Positions 62,073 through 64,000 of a stretch of 64,000 bases of DNA are shown here, in pieces. A program made the position numbers and the translations under genes. Source of the DNA: Streptomyces kanamyceticus (GTDB lineage Bacteria > Actinomycetota > Actinomycetes > Streptomycetales > Streptomycetaceae); contig NZ_CP023699.1 in the NCBI RefSeq assembly GCF_008704495.1, positions 2,542,001 through 2,606,000 on the forward strand, in the 5' to 3' direction. Under the pieces are notes generated by a model. The model made no database searches. It had not been told where the DNA came from and saw only the letters and a list, made by a program, of their open reading frames with translations. How positions within the stretch are numbered: position 1 is the stretch's first letter; the number at the start of each line of letters is the position of its first letter.

Positions 62073-63314
62073 CTACGACCCGGGCACCGCGTCCCGCTCG
62101 ACCGGACAGCTCATACACCGCGGCCCGCCCCTGCCGCGCCCCAGCTCGCTCCCTCTTATCTCGATCACCTCGATGCCCTGCTTGCGCAGGTGCGTGTTCG
62201 TCGTCGAGTTCCGCTCGTAGGCGACGACGACGCCCGGCTCCACCGCGAGGACGTTGCAGCCGTCGTCCCACTGCTCGCGCTCGGCCGCGTGCACGTCCTG
62301 GGTGGCGGTCAGGACCCGGATCTCGCTGAGCCCGAGCGCCGCGGCGATCGCCCGGTGCATGTGCTCGGGCGGATGGTCGGTCACCTTCAACTCCCGCTCC
62401 CCCACGCCCGGTTCGATGGTGTACGAGCGGAGCATGCCGAGCCCCGCGTACTGCGTGAAGGTGTCGCCGCCGACCATCGTCATGACGGTGTCCAGGTGCA
62501 TGAACGCGCGCCGCTTCGGCATGTCGAGCGCCACGATCGTCTTCGCCGAGCCCGCCGCGAACAGCTTGTGGGCGAGCATCTCGACGGCCTGCGGCGTGGT
62601 GCGCTCGCTCATGCCGATGAGCACGGCGCCCTTGCCGATCACCAGGACGTCGCCGCCCTCGATGGTGGAGGGGTAGTCCGCCTGGCCCTGCGACCAGACG
62701 TTGAAGTCCGCCTTCCGGAACAGCGGGTGGTGCTGGTAGATCGCCTCGAAGTGCACGGTCTCGCGCTGCCGGGCGGGCCAGCGCATCGCGTTGATCGAGA
62801 CGCCGTCGTATATCCAGGCCGAGGTGTCCCGCGTGAAGAGGTGGTTGGGCAGCGGACCGAGCAGGAAGTCGTCCAGGTCCATGCAGTGGAAGCGCACGGA
62901 CGTCGGCTCGGCGTTGCCCGCCAGGAACTCGCGCTTGGTCATCCCGCCGATCAGCGCCTCGGCCAGTTGGGCGGACGGCATCGTCTCGAAGGCCATCCGC
63001 AGGTGGTCGGTGGCCAGCGGCCCGTACTCCTTCTCGTCGAAGACCCGGTCCAGGACGAGGAGCCGCGCCTCGGGCACGTCCAGGGTCTCGGTCAGCAGAT
63101 CGCCGAAGAGATGGACCTCGACGCCCCGGTCGCGCAGCACGTCGGCGAACCCGTCGTGCTCCTGGCGGGCCCTGCGCACCCACAGGACGTCGTCGAAGAG
63201 CAGGGCGTCCTTGTTGGTCGGAGTCAGCCGCTTGAGCTCCAGATCGGGGCGGTGCAGGATGACGCGGCGCAGCCGCCCGGCCTCGGAGTCGACATGGAAT
63301 CCCATGGGTTCCAT
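62073..63314 (-). CDS. arcA: Arginine deiminase
   Basis: Hydrolyses arginine to citrulline and ammonia; first step of the arginine deiminase pathway. 413 aa. Guanidinium-modifying fold landmarks: '[19 protein letters not shown]' (about 40-58), '[16 protein letters not shown]', '[10 protein letters not shown]' and the nucleophile Cys in '[14 protein letters not shown]' near the C-terminus. The ATG at 63314 is preceded by GGGGAAAG; the ATG at 63305 is possible. It is followed by argF and a permease; carbamate kinase (arcC) is not in the window. A MITE starts only 38 bp upstream of the start codon, which leaves little room for the native promoter. Confidence 0.93.
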   Translation of the reverse strand: MEPMGFHVDSEAGRLRRVILHRPDLELKRLTPTNKDALLFDDVLWVRRARQEHDGFADVLRDRGVEVHLFGDLLTETLDVPEARLLVLDRVFDEKEYGPLATDHLRMAFETMPSAQLAEALIGGMTKREFLAGNAEPTSVRFHCMDLDDFLLGPLPNHLFTRDTSAWIYDGVSINAMRWPARQRETVHFEAIYQHHPLFRKADFNVWSQGQADYPSTIEGGDVLVIGKGAVLIGMSERTTPQAVEMLAHKLFAAGSAKTIVALDMPKRRAFMHLDTVMTMVGGDTFTQYAGLGMLRSYTIEPGVGERELKVTDHPPEHMHRAIAAALGLSEIRVLTATQDVHAAEREQWDDGCNVLAVEPGVVVAYERNSTTNTHLRKQGIEVIEIRGSELGRGRGGPRCMSCPVERDAVPGS

Positions 63315-63352
63315 CTTTCCCCGGCCGGGCGGCCTACGCGCGGGCAATCACA

Positions 63353-63551
63353 TAGGGCCTGTCCGGCGGATCAGGGCGCGCTCGGCTGGCGTCCCCCGTC
63401 CGGTGGGCACGAGCGGGGTCTGGTGCGTGCGGCTGCAAGGCGGAGGAGGGCGGCTACGCAGTGGGGCCTCCCCTGCTCGAGCGAAGCCGAGAGCTTGGGG
63501 GAGTGCGTGCCAGACCCCGCGACAGCGCCATGATCCGCCGGACAGGCCCTA
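63353..63551. mobile_element. 199-bp MITE with perfect 21-bp terminal inverted repeats
   Basis: TAGGGCCTGTCCGGCGGATC-A (63353-63373) is mirrored exactly at 63531-63551, extending to 26 bp with one mismatch. The ends are TA...TA, consistent with TA target duplication as in IS630/Tc1-type elements. It has no coding capacity. It fills the gap between arcA and the pnkp end. Confidence 0.85.
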
Positions 63552-63565
63552 ACCCCGGGGCGCGT

Positions 63566-64000
63566 TCAGAGCCGCGGGTCCACCGGCTCCGACTCCAGGG
63601 CCAGGACCGCGAACACCGACTCGTGCACCCGCCACAGCGGCTCACCGTCCGCCAGGCGGTCCAGGGCCTCCAGGCCGAGCGCGTACTCCCGGGTGGCGAG
63701 CGAGCGCTTGTGGCCGAGGAAGCGGCCGCGCAGCTTGGCCAGGTTCTCCGGGCGCGTGTACTCCGGACCGTAGATGATCCGCAGGTACTCACGGCCCCGG
63801 CACTTGATGCCGGGCTGGACGAGGCGGCCCTTGTCGTCGCGGACCAGGGCCCCGACCGGCTTGACGACCATGCCCTCGCCGCCGCGGCTCGTCATCTCCA
63901 GCCACCAGTCGACGCCCGCGCGGACCGACTCCTCGTCGCCCGTGTCGACGTACAGCCTGCGCGTGGTCCGCAGCAGGCCCGTGCCGTCGTGCTCCACCAT
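63566..64000 (-). CDS. pnkp: Polynucleotide kinase-phosphatase (Pnkp), C-terminal ligase-domain fragment
   Basis: The last about 144 residues of a longer protein; the gene continues past the right edge. Segments 'GGEGMVVKP' (nucleotidyltransferase motif IV/V), 'IKCRGREYLRIIYGPEY' (motif V-like) and 'HKRSLATREYALGLEALDRL' match the C-terminal ligase-like domain of bacterial Pnkp, the three-domain (kinase, phosphatase, adenylyltransferase) RNA-repair enzyme that works with the 3'-methyltransferase Hen1. Whether hen1 is adjacent cannot be seen. An internal Met codon at the edge is not the real start. Confidence 0.85.
   Translation of the reverse strand: MVEHDGTGLLRTTRRLYVDTGDEESVRAGVDWWLEMTSRGGEGMVVKPVGALVRDDKGRLVQPGIKCRGREYLRIIYGPEYTRPENLAKLRGRFLGHKRSLATREYALGLEALDRLADGEPLWRVHESVFAVLALESEPVDPRL

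Noticed and set aside
61972..63183. Fusion of ornithine carbamoyltransferase with an upstream domain
   Set aside because: The open frame upstream is antiparallel-free noise inside arcA in another register. The carbamoyltransferase starts at 61971 with an RBS.

Overview
The window is a high-GC chromosomal segment from a Streptomyces or very close relative. Codon third positions are almost all G/C, GTG and TTG starts are common, and the families are typical of the genus: XRE/DUF397 pairs, RsbW-like ATPases, NgcEFG, Rok7B7, streptogrisins and DPBB protease inhibitors. From memory, the order xylF-rok7B7-ngcGFE ... acnA-murA2 ... arcA/argF follows one core region of S. coelicolor (around SCO5975-SCO6011), broken up by strain-specific blocks. 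No rRNA, tRNA or CRISPR array was seen.

1-16.9 kb, sugar uptake. xylF and a ROK repressor (rok7B7-like) lead, on the minus strand. Then come a membrane Ser/Thr kinase, a CHAT (caspase-like) protease with a small membrane partner, a sugar ABC operon with a DasR-type operator upstream, and ngcGFE (N-acetylglucosamine/chitobiose uptake). A solo TnpB element (IS200/IS605 superfamily) lies directly in front of ngcE. A second DasR-like site with a promoter-like sequence lies on the far side of it, so the element appears to have separated ngcE from its control region.

16.9-30.4 kb, accessory genes. A secreted GH92 alpha-mannosidase sits behind a perfect LacI-type palindrome. It is followed by a WYL regulator, a VOC protein, an RsbW-like ATPase, two NAD(P) oxidoreductases, a membrane protein, a TetR/methyltransferase pair with a double palindromic operator, and an XRE-DUF397-unknown-HEAT-repeat row. 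A 95-bp promoter module occurs twice (22.74 and 26.51 kb) and looks like the two halves of one divergent ATPase/XRE locus.

30.4-43 kb, secretion and defence against small molecules. A streptogrisin-like protease is divergent from a papain-inhibitor-like protein, with matching palindromes before both. Then come an SMI1/KNR4-type protein, an SDR, a TetR/MFS/FAD-monooxygenase cassette with an operator array, a lipoprotein resembling a phage tail-tube fold, a secreted amidase, an MFS exporter and a VOC protein.

43-51.3 kb, core metabolism. Aconitase acnA has an iron-box-like site and a palindrome that recurs in front of a gene fusing an XRE DNA-binding domain to a MurA-type enolpyruvyl transferase. 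An SRPBCC protein, a LacI regulator and a Tat-exported amidohydrolase lie between them.

51.4-58.8 kb, aromatic catabolism. RidA, acyl-CoA dehydrogenase, aryl-CoA ligase, PaaX-type regulator, two-domain monooxygenase/reductase and enoyl-CoA hydratase form a likely 2-aminobenzoyl-CoA (anthranilate) pathway. Two of its promoters share a 12-bp motif.

58.8-64 kb. An RsbW-like ATPase, then the arginine deiminase operon arcA-argF-permease without arcC, a 199-bp MITE just upstream of arcA, and the C-terminal end of a bacterial Pnkp RNA-repair enzyme running off the window.
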